Source: Chthonobacter rhizosphaerae
GTDB taxonomy: Bacteria; Pseudomonadota; Alphaproteobacteria; Rhizobiales; Pleomorphomonadaceae
Direction: 5' to 3'
NCBI RefSeq assembly: GCF_013839525.1
Contig: NZ_JACDIS010000001.1
Coordinates: 124,001-188,000 of the forward strand
Length of the DNA: 64,000 nucleotides
This document shows positions 29,232-37,990 of this stretch, in pieces. The notes beneath the pieces are model-generated. The model was not told the DNA's origin and searched no databases. It saw nothing but the letters and a program-made list of their open reading frames with translations. Position 1 is the stretch's first letter. Every line of letters begins with the position of its first letter. Made by a program: the position numbers and the translations under genes.

Positions 29232-30500
29232 GTGCACCATTTCGCCTATCGTGACGGCGTCCTCCACGCCGAGGACGTCCCGGTCCCGCGGATCGCCGAG
29301 GCGGTCGGCACGCCCTTCTACGTCTATTCCACGGCGACCCTGACCCGGCACTACCGGGTGTTCTCCGAAGCCTTCTCGGGCATGCCGGCGCAGGTCTTCT
29401 ACGCCATGAAGGCGAACTCCAACCAGGCGGTGATCGCCACCCTGGCGCGCCTCGGCGCGGGTGCCGACGTGGTGTCCGAGGGCGAGCTGCGGCGGGCGCT
29501 CGCGGCCGGCATCCCGGCCCACAAGGTGGTCTTCTCCGGCGTCGCCAAGACCGCCCGCGAGATGGCCTTCGCGCTCGACGCGGGCATCAAGTGCTTCAAC
29601 GTGGAGAGCGAGCCGGAGCTCGAGCGCCTTTCCAGGGTGGCGACCGGCAAGGGCGTCGTCGCGCCCGTGTCCCTGCGCATCAACCCGGACGTGGACGCCA
29701 GGACCCACGCCAAGATCTCCACCGGCAAGTCGGAGAACAAGTTCGGCATTCCGTGGGTGGATGCGCCGCGGGTCTACGCCCACGCGGCCGGCCTGCCGGG
29801 CATCCGGGTGACCGGCATCGACATGCACATCGGCTCCCAGATCACCGAGCTCGGACCGTTCGACGCGGCGTTCGGCCGGCTCGGCGAACTGATCGGGCGG
29901 CTGAGGGCCGACGGCCATGGCATCGACCACATCGACCTCGGCGGCGGCCTTGGCATCCCATACCGGGACGACAACGCACCGCCGCCGGACCCGCGCGCCT
30001 ACGCGGACGTGGTGCGCCGGCACGTGGAGGCGCTCGGCTGCGAGGTGCTGTTCGAACCCGGCCGGCTGATCGTCGGCAACGCCGGCATCCTGGTCACCGA
30101 GGTGGTCTACGTGAAGGCGGGCGCGTCCAAGACGTTCGTGATCGTGGACGCCGGCATGAACGACCTCATCCGCCCCACCCTCTACGAAGCCCACCACGAG
30201 GTGCGCCCGGTCCTGGAGCGCGCGCCCGGCGCCGCGCGCATCACCGCCGACGTGGTCGGCCCGGTCTGCGAGACCGGCGACTATCTCGCCCTCGGCCGCT
30301 CCCTTCCGGTGACGGAGGAGGGCGAGCTCCTGGCGGTCTTCTCGGCCGGCGCCTACGGGGCGGTCCAGGCCGGCACCTACAACACGCGCCTCCTGGTGCC
30401 GGAGGTGCTGGTGGACGGCGACGCCTTCCACGTGGTGCGCCCGCGGCCCACCTACGAGGACCTGATCGGCCTCGACACCCTGCCGCCCTGGCTCGCCTGA
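29232..30500 (+). CDS. lysA: diaminopimelate decarboxylase
   Basis: A 422-residue PLP enzyme making lysine from meso-DAP. The PLP lysine is K60 in FYAMKANSN; it also has IDMHIGSQI, DLGGGLGIPY, EPGRLIVGNAG and the substrate motif CETGDYLA. The GTG start at 29232 (MHHFAYRDG) lies close after the lipoprotein gene (54 bases), suggesting an argH-lptM-lysA transcript. Confidence 0.97.
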   Translation: MHHFAYRDGVLHAEDVPVPRIAEAVGTPFYVYSTATLTRHYRVFSEAFSGMPAQVFYAMKANSNQAVIATLARLGAGADVVSEGELRRALAAGIPAHKVVFSGVAKTAREMAFALDAGIKCFNVESEPELERLSRVATGKGVVAPVSLRINPDVDARTHAKISTGKSENKFGIPWVDAPRVYAHAAGLPGIRVTGIDMHIGSQITELGPFDAAFGRLGELIGRLRADGHGIDHIDLGGGLGIPYRDDNAPPPDPRAYADVVRRHVEALGCEVLFEPGRLIVGNAGILVTEVVYVKAGASKTFVIVDAGMNDLIRPTLYEAHHEVRPVLERAPGAARITADVVGPVCETGDYLALGRSLPVTEEGELLAVFSAGAYGAVQAGTYNTRLLVPEVLVDGDAFHVVRPRPTYEDLIGLDTLPPWLA

Positions 30501-30628
30501 GCGGCCCGTCCGCCCGGCGGCACACGGGACTGTGAGTCCGCCCGCGACCCGCCGCGCTTGGCGAAACGCGCGCCTGTGCTATCTTCGGACGGGGATCGGG
30601 GGACGCTCCAGCGCTGAAGGACATCCGG

Positions 30629-33229
30629 GTGGCGGATCCGTTGCACACTGAACCATCGGCAAGGCCCGGACCGGAAACCGATCCGCTCGCGGCTCTCTCC
30701 CACAAGACCAGGCTCGCCAGGGGCTCGCTGATCTGGGAACGGATCTGGCCGCGGCTCCTGCCGGCTGTCGCCATCGCGGCGACCTTCGCGGCGCTCGCGT
30801 GGCTCGGCGTCTTCGAAAGCGTCGGGCCGGTGGTCCGGCTCGCCCTCGTGGCGCTGTTCAGCCTCGCCTTCCTGGCCGCCCTCGTCCACCTCGCCCGCAT
30901 CCGCCTGCCGGGCCGGTCCGAGGCGCTCGGCCGGCTGGAGCGGGACAGCGGCTTCGAGCACCATCCGCTCGCGACGCTGGCGGACAGCCGCGCGACGGGC
31001 GGCGGCGACGCCGTGTCGGATGCGCTCTGGCGCGCCCATCGTCGGCGGGTGGCGAGCTCGCTCTCCGCAGTCCAGGTGCGCGCGCCGTCGCCGCGCATGG
31101 ACCGGCGCGACCCCTATGCGTTCCGGGCCGCCGTCTTCCTCCTGTTCGTGGTCGGCCTCGTGGCCGCCCGCAACGATCCCTGGTCGCCGATCGCGAGCGC
31201 CTTCAGCCTGCCCGAGCCGCCGCCTTCCCCGGTGCGGATCGACGCATGGGTGACGCCGCCGGGCTACACCGGGCGGGCGCCCATCTACCTCACCACCGCC
31301 CAGGCGGCCGGCCCGGCCACCGCGGCCGACCCGTCCGCCGCTCCCCCGCCGGTGGCGAGCGCCGAGAACCCCCTGCAGATCCCGGAGGGCAGCGTGCTGG
31401 CGCTCCGCGTCAACGGCGTGGAGGGCCCGACGGCCCGCTTCGTGCCGGCCGGCGGCACCGACGCCCAGCCGATCGAGGGCGCCGCTCCGGCCGAGCGGGC
31501 GACCGGCCGTCCCGACGACGGCATCATCCGGCCGACCGCCTTCGAGTACACCCTGACGAACTCCGGTACCGTGGACCTCACGGCCGCCGACGAGGCGCTG
31601 CGCGCGTTCCACTTCAACGTCAGCCCGGACCTGCCGCCGACCATCCGCTCCGTCGAGGATCCGGCCGCCACCGTGAAGGGCGCCTTCCGGCTCGCCTACG
31701 AGGTGGTGGACGACTTTCGGGTGGCGGGCGCGCGGGCGATCTTCGAGGACCCGCGCACGGCCCTCTCGCCTTCGTCGGATGAGCCCCGGCCCCTGGTCGG
31801 CGCTCCCGAGATGCCGCTCGCCCTGCCCCGCAAAGGCGCCGAGAAGCCCGTGGCGGAGACCTTCCGCGACCTTTCCGCCCACCCCTGGGCGGGCGCCACC
31901 GTGGCGCTCCGCCTGGAGGCGCGGGACGACGCCGGCAAGGTGGGCGTCTCCGATCCGATCGACGTGGTCGTGCCGCCCCGGCCGTTCCGCAACCCGGTCG
32001 CCCGCATGCTGGTGGAGCAGCGGCGCGTGCTGGCGCTCGACGCCAACGCCCAGGACTACGTGTCGGACGTGGTCGGCACGGTGATCGATCGATCGCCGGC
32101 CTTCGTGGAGGACGCGTCGATCCACGTGGGCCTCGCGGTCCTGCACAGCCGCCTCACCAACGCCCGCACGGACGACGACCTCCGGAGCGCCCTCGACCTC
32201 ATGTGGGAGATGGCGCTCGCCATCGACGGCGGCGACGCGTCGCTCGCCGAGCAGCGCCTGCGCGAGGCCCGCGAGGCGCTGCGCGACGCGCTCCAGAACG
32301 GCGCTCCGCCGGAGGAGATCGCCCGCCTGACGGAAGAGCTCCGCAAGGCGATGGAGGAGTATATGCAGGCCCTCCAGGAGCAGATGCGGAACGATCCGTC
32401 GCTCGCCCAGGAGATGTCGCCGCAACAGCAGCAGAACGCCCAGGAGGTCTCTCCGGAGGACTTCCAGAAGATGATCGACCGGATCGAGGAGCTGTCCAAG
32501 CTCGGCGACCGGGAGGCGGCCGAGCAGCTCCTCAGCCAGCTGGACCAGATGCTGGAGAACCTCCAGATGGCGCGGCCCCAGCAGGGCCAGCAGAACCAGC
32601 AGCAGGGCCAGCAGGGGCCGATGAACCAGATGATGAACGAGCTCGCGGACATGATCCGCCGTCAGCAGGAGCTGATGAACGAGACGTTCAACATGTCTCC
32701 GGACGGCCGCCAGCAGGGCAAGGACGGCCAGCCCATGACGCCGGAGGAGCAGGCCGAGGCCATGCAGCGCCTCCAGCAGGGCCAGGCCGACCTCCAGAAG
32801 CGTCTGGAGGAGATGATGGGCCAGATGCAGCAGGAGGGCATGCAGCCCGGCGAACAGCTGGGCGAGGCCGGCAAGTCCATGGGCGAGGCCCAGCAGTCCC
32901 TCGGCCAGGGCGAGAGCGAGAGCGCGCTCGGCCAGCAGGGCCAGGCGCTGGACCAGCTCCGCCAGGGCGCCCAGCAGCTGGCCGAGCAGATGGGCAACCA
33001 GGAGGGCCAGGGCCAGGGCCGCGGCGGCCAGCGCGACTACGCGGAGGACCCCCTCGGCCGGCCCCAGCGCCAGGAGGGCCCGGACTTCGGCGACAGCGTG
33101 AAGGTGCCCGGCGAGATCGAGGTTCAGCGCGCCCGCCGCATCCTGGAGGAGCTGCGCCGCCGCTTCTCCGAGCCGACCCGCCCGACCATCGAGCTCGACT
33201 ACCTGCAGCGGCTCCTGAACCCGTTCTGA
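30629..33229 (+). CDS. TIGR02302 family (DUF4175) membrane protein
   Basis: An 866-residue protein of a family found mainly in alphaproteobacteria, function unknown. Three hydrophobic segments lie near the N-terminus (about residues 33-52, 58-76 and 167-182). The middle is periplasmic-looking. A long Gln/Met-rich helical region at about 570-800 is full of QQ and QGQ units, and the C-terminus is charged (RRILEELRRRFSEPTRP). The GTG at 30629 follows GAAGGA. A strong hairpin after the stop probably ends the transcript. Confidence 0.93.
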   Translation: MADPLHTEPSARPGPETDPLAALSHKTRLARGSLIWERIWPRLLPAVAIAATFAALAWLGVFESVGPVVRLALVALFSLAFLAALVHLARIRLPGRSEALGRLERDSGFEHHPLATLADSRATGGGDAVSDALWRAHRRRVASSLSAVQVRAPSPRMDRRDPYAFRAAVFLLFVVGLVAARNDPWSPIASAFSLPEPPPSPVRIDAWVTPPGYTGRAPIYLTTAQAAGPATAADPSAAPPPVASAENPLQIPEGSVLALRVNGVEGPTARFVPAGGTDAQPIEGAAPAERATGRPDDGIIRPTAFEYTLTNSGTVDLTAADEALRAFHFNVSPDLPPTIRSVEDPAATVKGAFRLAYEVVDDFRVAGARAIFEDPRTALSPSSDEPRPLVGAPEMPLALPRKGAEKPVAETFRDLSAHPWAGATVALRLEARDDAGKVGVSDPIDVVVPPRPFRNPVARMLVEQRRVLALDANAQDYVSDVVGTVIDRSPAFVEDASIHVGLAVLHSRLTNARTDDDLRSALDLMWEMALAIDGGDASLAEQRLREAREALRDALQNGAPPEEIARLTEELRKAMEEYMQALQEQMRNDPSLAQEMSPQQQQNAQEVSPEDFQKMIDRIEELSKLGDREAAEQLLSQLDQMLENLQMARPQQGQQNQQQGQQGPMNQMMNELADMIRRQQELMNETFNMSPDGRQQGKDGQPMTPEEQAEAMQRLQQGQADLQKRLEEMMGQMQQEGMQPGEQLGEAGKSMGEAQQSLGQGESESALGQQGQALDQLRQGAQQLAEQMGNQEGQGQGRGGQRDYAEDPLGRPQRQEGPDFGDSVKVPGEIEVQRARRILEELRRRFSEPTRPTIELDYLQRLLNPF

Positions 33230-33277
33230 CCGGACAGGCCGCCGGGCTCGGCGCCTCCGGGACGAGACTGAGCGAAC

Positions 33278-33306
33278 GGCCGGCGGACGCCCTCCGCCGG
33301 CCTTTC
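33278..33306 (+). terminator. hairpin terminator between TIGR02302 gene and cpdR
   Basis: Perfect 10-base stem GGCCGGCGGA / TCCGCCGGCC (33278-33287 and 33293-33302) with a 5-base loop, followed by TTTCT. It lies between convergent genes, so it could act in both directions, though the T-run is short. Confidence 0.7.
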
Positions 33307-33343
33307 TCCGTTCAGGTGGTCAGGAGAGGATCGAAGTCCGCGC

Positions 33344-33739
33344 TCAGCCGGCGAGCCGCTGGTCGCCCGGCCGCACGCCGGCAAGCGCCATGTCCACCGC
33401 CCGCCGGATCTCGGCGAGGCTGAACGGCTTCGACAGCACGTCGTGGACCAGCTGGTCGAGCCCGTGGGCGCGCTCGCGCTGCTCGGCGTAGCCGGTCATC
33501 AACAGGATGGTGAGTTCGGGAAAGTCGCGGGCGGCCGCCATGGCGAGCGCGATCCCGTCCATCACCGGCATCATGATGTCGGAGAGGAGGAGATCGAACC
33601 GCCCCTTCTCGGCGGTCAGGATCTCCAGCGCCATGCCGCCGTCCTCGGCGGTGGTCACCGTATGACCGTCCAGCTCCAGCGCCCGGCGGACGAAGGCCCG
33701 GACCGAGTCGTCGTCTTCGGTGAGAAGGATGTTGGCCAT
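33344..33739 (-). CDS. cpdR: single-domain response regulator, CpdR-like
   Basis: A 131-residue stand-alone receiver. Acidic pocket E8-D9-D10, phosphoacceptor D54 (LLSDIMMPVMDG), T82 in MTGYAE and K104 in VLSKPFSL. The sequence and Rhizobiales context fit CpdR, which when unphosphorylated directs ClpXP to degrade cell-cycle proteins including CtrA. The ATG at 33739 has AGAGG 9 bases upstream. It lies 20 bases after hpt. Confidence 0.8.
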   Translation of the reverse strand: MANILLTEDDDSVRAFVRRALELDGHTVTTAEDGGMALEILTAEKGRFDLLLSDIMMPVMDGIALAMAAARDFPELTILLMTGYAEQRERAHGLDQLVHDVLSKPFSLAEIRRAVDMALAGVRPGDQRLAG

Positions 33740-33759
33740 CGTATCGATCCTCTTGACCG

Positions 33760-34305
33760 TCACGCCGCCTTGTCGGCGTCGTCCACGACGACCCCGACGA
33801 AGGGCAGCTGGCGCCACTGATGCGCCGCGTCCATTCCGTACCCGACCACGAACTTGTCCGGGCAGACGAAGCCCACGTGGTCCGCTTCACACGCCGCCTG
33901 CCGCTTTCCCGGCTTGTCGAGCAGCACCGCCACCTTCACGGAGGCGGCGCCCCGTTCGGCCATCAGCGCCCTGGCGAAGGCGAGCGTGCGGCCGGATTCC
34001 AGGATGTCGTCCACCAGCAGCACCTGGCGGCCGCGCACGTCCGTGTCGATGTCCCTGACGATGCGGACCGAGCCGGACGACACGGTGCCGGCGCCATAGC
34101 TCGACAGCATCATGAACTCCACCTGCGGGGCGAGACCTTCCCGGTGCAGCGCCCGCAGAAGGTCCGCCGCGAACATGAAGCTGCCCTTCAGGATCGCCAC
34201 CACCAGGAGATCGTCCGGACGCGGCGCCGCGACGGCGCGCGCCAGCGACCCCACCGTCTCGGCGATCACCTCCTCGGAAAAAAGAACCTCGATCCTCTTC
34301 GTCAT
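33760..34305 (-). CDS. hpt: hypoxanthine phosphoribosyltransferase
   Basis: A 181-residue purine salvage enzyme. It has the PRPP-binding loop VLLVDDILESGRTLA, the flexible-loop region LSSYGAGTVSSG and the C-terminal VGYGMDAAHQWRQLP. Probably in one operon with the zinc-ribbon gene upstream and cpdR downstream. Confidence 0.96.
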   Translation of the reverse strand: MTKRIEVLFSEEVIAETVGSLARAVAAPRPDDLLVVAILKGSFMFAADLLRALHREGLAPQVEFMMLSSYGAGTVSSGSVRIVRDIDTDVRGRQVLLVDDILESGRTLAFARALMAERGAASVKVAVLLDKPGKRQAACEADHVGFVCPDKFVVGYGMDAAHQWRQLPFVGVVVDDADKAA

Positions 34306-34336
34306 CCGAACTCCTGAAAGCCCCCGCGGGCCTGCC

Positions 34337-35233
34337 TCAGCCGGGCGGCGCGTCGGAGAACCGCACGCTCACCGTGCTCGCCGCTTCCGGCGGCGCGGGC
34401 AGGCGGCTCTTGAACGGCATCGTCTCGCCCGGGTCCAGGGTGGACTTCGCCGGCTCCATGGTCCAGGCGTAGAGTTCGCGCCCCGTCGAACTGATGAGGC
34501 CGAACCGGATCCGCGCCACCGGGCGCGCGCCCTCCGTCACGTTGCGGACGCTGCCGTCCACCACCAGAACCGGCGTCGCCCCGTCCATCTCGCGACGCGT
34601 CTCCACCGGCCCGAACTCCAGGCCGCGCAGGTTCACCTCGAGGCCCGCCAGCGCATAGAGGCCGGCGAGGTCCGGCACGAGCCGCACCGCCGTCTCCCGC
34701 GCCAAGAAGGCCCCCGCGATGGTCCCGACCACGATGCCGCCCGCGATCGTCAGCACCGCCGCCGACAGGACGGCGGACGGACCCGCCTTCGCCTTCTTCA
34801 CCGGCTTCTTCGCCCGGATCGGCCGACGGGGCCGATCGGCGGTTTCCACGAAACCGGCCGGGCTCGCCTCGATGGTGGGCGCGGCCTCGCGGTCGTCCAC
34901 CTCGGGCTCCTCAGCCCGGAACGGCACCACGTTGGTGCCCGCCGGGTCGACCGCCTCCAGCTCGCCGCCTTCCGCCGGCAGGCCCGTGCCGGCGTCGGAT
35001 GGCGTGGTGGGCTCGTCCTCCTCCAGGGCGCGGCGCCAGGCGTCCACCTCCTCGTCGCTGGCGCCCTCGGGCTGGCCCTCGGAGCCGGCCTCCGGCTCGA
35101 AGGGGTCTTCCATCCCCGGCATCGCTCGCCATATCGTGCCGCATCGGGTGCAGCGAACCTTCCGGCCGGTCGCTCCGAGAGCGCCGTCGGCCAGCTGGTA
35201 GGTCGACTCGCACGAGGGACACCTGATCTTCAT
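34337..35233 (-). CDS. MJ0042-type zinc-ribbon membrane protein
   Basis: A 298-residue protein with an N-terminal zinc ribbon (MKIRCPSCESTYQL then VRCTRCGTIWRA; C5, C8, C28, C31), an acidic linker, one transmembrane helix near residues 163-185 and a C-terminal periplasmic DUF3426-like domain. Function unknown. It is divergent from ftsE in Rhizobiales, with a CtrA-like box in the shared gap. Confidence 0.9.
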   Translation of the reverse strand: MKIRCPSCESTYQLADGALGATGRKVRCTRCGTIWRAMPGMEDPFEPEAGSEGQPEGASDEEVDAWRRALEEDEPTTPSDAGTGLPAEGGELEAVDPAGTNVVPFRAEEPEVDDREAAPTIEASPAGFVETADRPRRPIRAKKPVKKAKAGPSAVLSAAVLTIAGGIVVGTIAGAFLARETAVRLVPDLAGLYALAGLEVNLRGLEFGPVETRREMDGATPVLVVDGSVRNVTEGARPVARIRFGLISSTGRELYAWTMEPAKSTLDPGETMPFKSRLPAPPEAASTVSVRFSDAPPG

Positions 35234-35357
35234 GGCACCGGATCGTTGACGTCCCGGCGCCGCCCCGCCCGACGAGGCAGGACAACCGGACGGGCGAATC
35301 AGTTGCGACGGGAAGCCGCCGCTCTCCCCGCCGCACCCCTAGCGGACGCTCAGATGT

Positions 35358-35372
35358 TTAATGAAACGTTAA
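35358..35372 (+). promoter_or_regulatory. CtrA-like box, TTAA-N7-TTAA, upstream of ftsE
   Basis: Exact consensus: TTAA at 35358-35361 and 35369-35372. It lies about 70 bases before the ftsE start and about 125 bases from the divergent zinc-ribbon gene. CtrA control of cell-division genes is established in Caulobacter and Rhizobiales; control of ftsEX here is inferred from the site. Confidence 0.6.
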
Positions 35373-35442
35373 GATCGACATCCCACCATCCTTTCCGGCC
35401 GCGGCGCGTCGTCGTCAGGTGCCGATCGGCGAGGAGTTGGAC

Positions 35443-36102
35443 GTGATCCGGTTCGAGAATGTGGGCCTGAGGTATGGAATGGGACCGGAGGTGCTGAGCG
35501 ATCTCACCTTCGAGGTCGAGCCCCATTCCATGCAGTTCCTGACCGGCCCGTCCGGCGCCGGCAAGACCACGCTTCTGCGCCTCCTGTTCCTCGCCCTCAA
35601 GCCGACCCGCGGCCTCATCCGCATCTTCGGGCGCGAGACGACGCGCATCGACCCGCGGGAACTGCCCAAGCTGCGCCGGCGGATCGGCGTCGTGTTCCAG
35701 GACTTCCGCCTCCTCGACCACCTGACCACCTACGAGAACGTGGCCCTCCCCTACCGGGTGCTCGGCTACGAGGAGGCGACCTACCGGGCGGACGTGGTGG
35801 AACTCCTGAAGTGGGTGGGGCTCGGCGAGCGCATGCACGTGCTGCCGCCCATCCTGTCCGGCGGCGAGAAGCAGCGCGCCGCCATCGCCCGGGCGCTCAT
35901 CACCAAGCCGGAGATCCTTCTCGCCGACGAGCCCACCGGCAACGTGGACCCGCCGCTCGCCCGTCGCCTCCTGCGCCTGTTCGTCGAGATGAACCGGCTC
36001 GGCACCGCCGTGGTGATCGCCACCCACGACATCGCCCTCATGGAGCAGGTGGACGCCCGCCGGCTGGTGCTCATGGACGGCCGACTGGAGATCTACGAAT
36101 GA
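35443..36102 (+). CDS. ftsE: cell division ATP-binding protein FtsE
   Basis: A 219-residue ABC ATPase that drives FtsX to activate septal amidases. It has Walker A GPSGAGKTT, Q-loop VVFQDFRLLD, signature LSGGEKQRAA and Walker B ILLADEPTGN. The GTG at 35443 has GAGGAG 6 bases upstream and gives the standard length; a GTG eight codons earlier lacks this. Its TGA overlaps the ftsX ATG. Confidence 0.97.
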   Translation: MIRFENVGLRYGMGPEVLSDLTFEVEPHSMQFLTGPSGAGKTTLLRLLFLALKPTRGLIRIFGRETTRIDPRELPKLRRRIGVVFQDFRLLDHLTTYENVALPYRVLGYEEATYRADVVELLKWVGLGERMHVLPPILSGGEKQRAAIARALITKPEILLADEPTGNVDPPLARRLLRLFVEMNRLGTAVVIATHDIALMEQVDARRLVLMDGRLEIYE

Positions 36103-37127
36103 GCCGGTCGAAACGCCGCTCGCCCGCCCCTCCGGCCGCTCCGCCGCCCGACGCCGATGCCGGGGCCGAAGCCGCCGCGCCGGCCCCGGAGCGCGCCCCG
36201 CCGCGCCGGCGCGAGCCCGGCTTCCCGCGCACCGGCCAGACGCCCATCGTGCCGCCGCAGACCATCGCCGGCCGGGCGCTGACCCTCGTCATCGCCATCA
36301 TGACCTTCCTGGCCAGCCTCACCATCGGCGCCGTCACCATGGTGGACGACGCCGCGCGCGCCTGGCAGTCGGACATCGGCCGGGAGGTGACCATCGAGGT
36401 CCGCCCCGTCGACGGCGTGGACATCGCGGCGGAACTCTCCGAGGCGGCGGCGCTCGCCTCCGAGTTCCCCGGCGTCGCCGGCGCGCGCGCCCTGTCCGAC
36501 GAGGAGACGCGCCGGCTCCTGGAGCCCTGGCTCGGCGCGGGGGTGGACCTCGGCGCACTGCCGGTGCCGCGTCTCGTGGTGGTGACCGTGGGCGACCCCT
36601 CCGCCTTCCGGGTGGTGGACCTCGCCGCCGCGGTGGAGCGCGAGATCGCGGGCGGCAGCCTGGACGACCACGCCGCCTGGGTGGACCGCCTGCGCGCCAT
36701 GGCGACCTCCATGGTGGCGATCGGCGTCGGCGTCCTGGTGCTGGTGCTCGTCGCCATGGTGCTGTCGGTGGTGTTCGCCACCCGGGCCGCCATGGCGGGC
36801 AACCGGCAGATCATCGAGGTGCTGCACTTCTGCGGCGCCGAGCACCGCTTCATCGCGGGCGAATTCCAGCGCCACTTCCTGCTCCTCGGCGTCAAGGGCG
36901 GGGCGATCGGCGGCGTCCTCGCCCTGGCGATCTTCGCGGTCCTCGGCATGGTGGTGCGCCGGTCCAGCGGCCTGCCCGGGGCGGACCAGATCGACACGCT
37001 GCTCGGCGGCCTCAGCATCGGGCTCTTCGGCTACGGGGCGGTTCTGCTGCTGGTGGTCGGCGTCGCTGTGTTGACGGCGGCGACGTCGCGCCTCGCCGTC
37101 CACCGCTCGCTGGCGTCCATCGACTGA
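36099..37127 (+). CDS. ftsX: cell division protein FtsX
   Basis: A 342-residue permease-like partner of FtsE. A Pro/Ala-rich cytoplasmic N-terminus (1-55) is followed by TM1 (about 60-80), a periplasmic domain, then three TMs near the C-terminus (about 210-230, 268-288, 310-330). It starts in an ATGA overlap with ftsE. Confidence 0.95.
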   Translation: MSRSKRRSPAPPAAPPPDADAGAEAAAPAPERAPPRRREPGFPRTGQTPIVPPQTIAGRALTLVIAIMTFLASLTIGAVTMVDDAARAWQSDIGREVTIEVRPVDGVDIAAELSEAAALASEFPGVAGARALSDEETRRLLEPWLGAGVDLGALPVPRLVVVTVGDPSAFRVVDLAAAVEREIAGGSLDDHAAWVDRLRAMATSMVAIGVGVLVLVLVAMVLSVVFATRAAMAGNRQIIEVLHFCGAEHRFIAGEFQRHFLLLGVKGGAIGGVLALAIFAVLGMVVRRSSGLPGADQIDTLLGGLSIGLFGYGAVLLLVVGVAVLTAATSRLAVHRSLASID

Positions 37128-37190
37128 GGCCGGAACCATGGCGAAAACGCTTGCCGCCCGGACGCCGCAATCCCATAGAATGATCCCGCC

Positions 37191-37931
37191 ATGAAGCCGA
37201 GCCCCATGTCCGCCTTGGCCGACCCGCGCGAGGACCGACCGGCCGACGCCGCCCGCCCGGCGCCGGATCGCCAGGGCGCGCCCGGCGACACGGGCCTGCC
37301 GCCCTGGGTGCGGCACGCGGCCGTGACGCTCGTCTGCCTCGGCCTGTTCGGCACCGGCATGGCGGCGGGCGGCTTCCTCAGCTTCGCCCAGACCGTCTCC
37401 CGCCTCGCCGCGACCGCCCCGATCGACGCGGACGGCATCGTGGTGCTGACCGGCGGCGCCGAGCGCATCGCCGGCGCCATCGACCTCCTCGCCGGCGGCC
37501 ACGCCCGGCGCCTGCTCATCTCCGGCGTCCATCCGGAGACGAGCGCCCGGCAGATCGGCAAGGTGCTCGACGCCGGCCCGAGCCTGTTCGACTGCTGCGT
37601 GGATCTCGACCGCCGGGCCGCCAACACCATCGGCAACGCCGAGGAGGCGGCCAAGTGGGCCCGGCGCCACGGGTTCCAGTCGCTGATCGTGGTGACGAGC
37701 GCCTACCACATGCCGCGCTCGCTCGCCGAACTCTCCTCCACCATGCCGGAAGTGGACCTGAAGCCCTATCCGGTGGCGCGCGACCGGCTGGGCCTGGAGC
37801 ACTGGTACGGCAGCCGGGAGACCTTGACGCTTCTCCTGGAGGAATACCTGAAGTATATGGCCACCCGGGCGCGCCTGGCGTTCGCGACGGCCGACGGCAT
37901 GCCGGCCCGCCTCGCGGCACTCGGACGCTGA
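37191..37931 (+). CDS. YdcF-like (DUF218) membrane protein
   Basis: A 246-residue protein with one transmembrane helix at about 40-63 and a DUF218 domain containing DGIVVLTGGAERI and VVTSAYHMPRSL. DUF218 proteins (for example SanA, ElyC) act in envelope biogenesis; the precise role is unknown. Lies 63 bases after ftsX and before plsC, a conserved order. Confidence 0.92.
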   Translation: MKPSPMSALADPREDRPADAARPAPDRQGAPGDTGLPPWVRHAAVTLVCLGLFGTGMAAGGFLSFAQTVSRLAATAPIDADGIVVLTGGAERIAGAIDLLAGGHARRLLISGVHPETSARQIGKVLDAGPSLFDCCVDLDRRAANTIGNAEEAAKWARRHGFQSLIVVTSAYHMPRSLAELSSTMPEVDLKPYPVARDRLGLEHWYGSRETLTLLLEEYLKYMATRARLAFATADGMPARLAALGR

Positions 37932-37990
37932 CCGGCGCGAGCGGTCGTCCCGTCGCGCCGCCGCCTCATCTGCAACGCCGCGGACGCTCG

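Noticed and set aside
29591-30535. A 314-codon plus-strand frame inside lysA
   Set aside because: Out-of-frame shadow with Arg/Gly/Pro composition; lysA covers the region.
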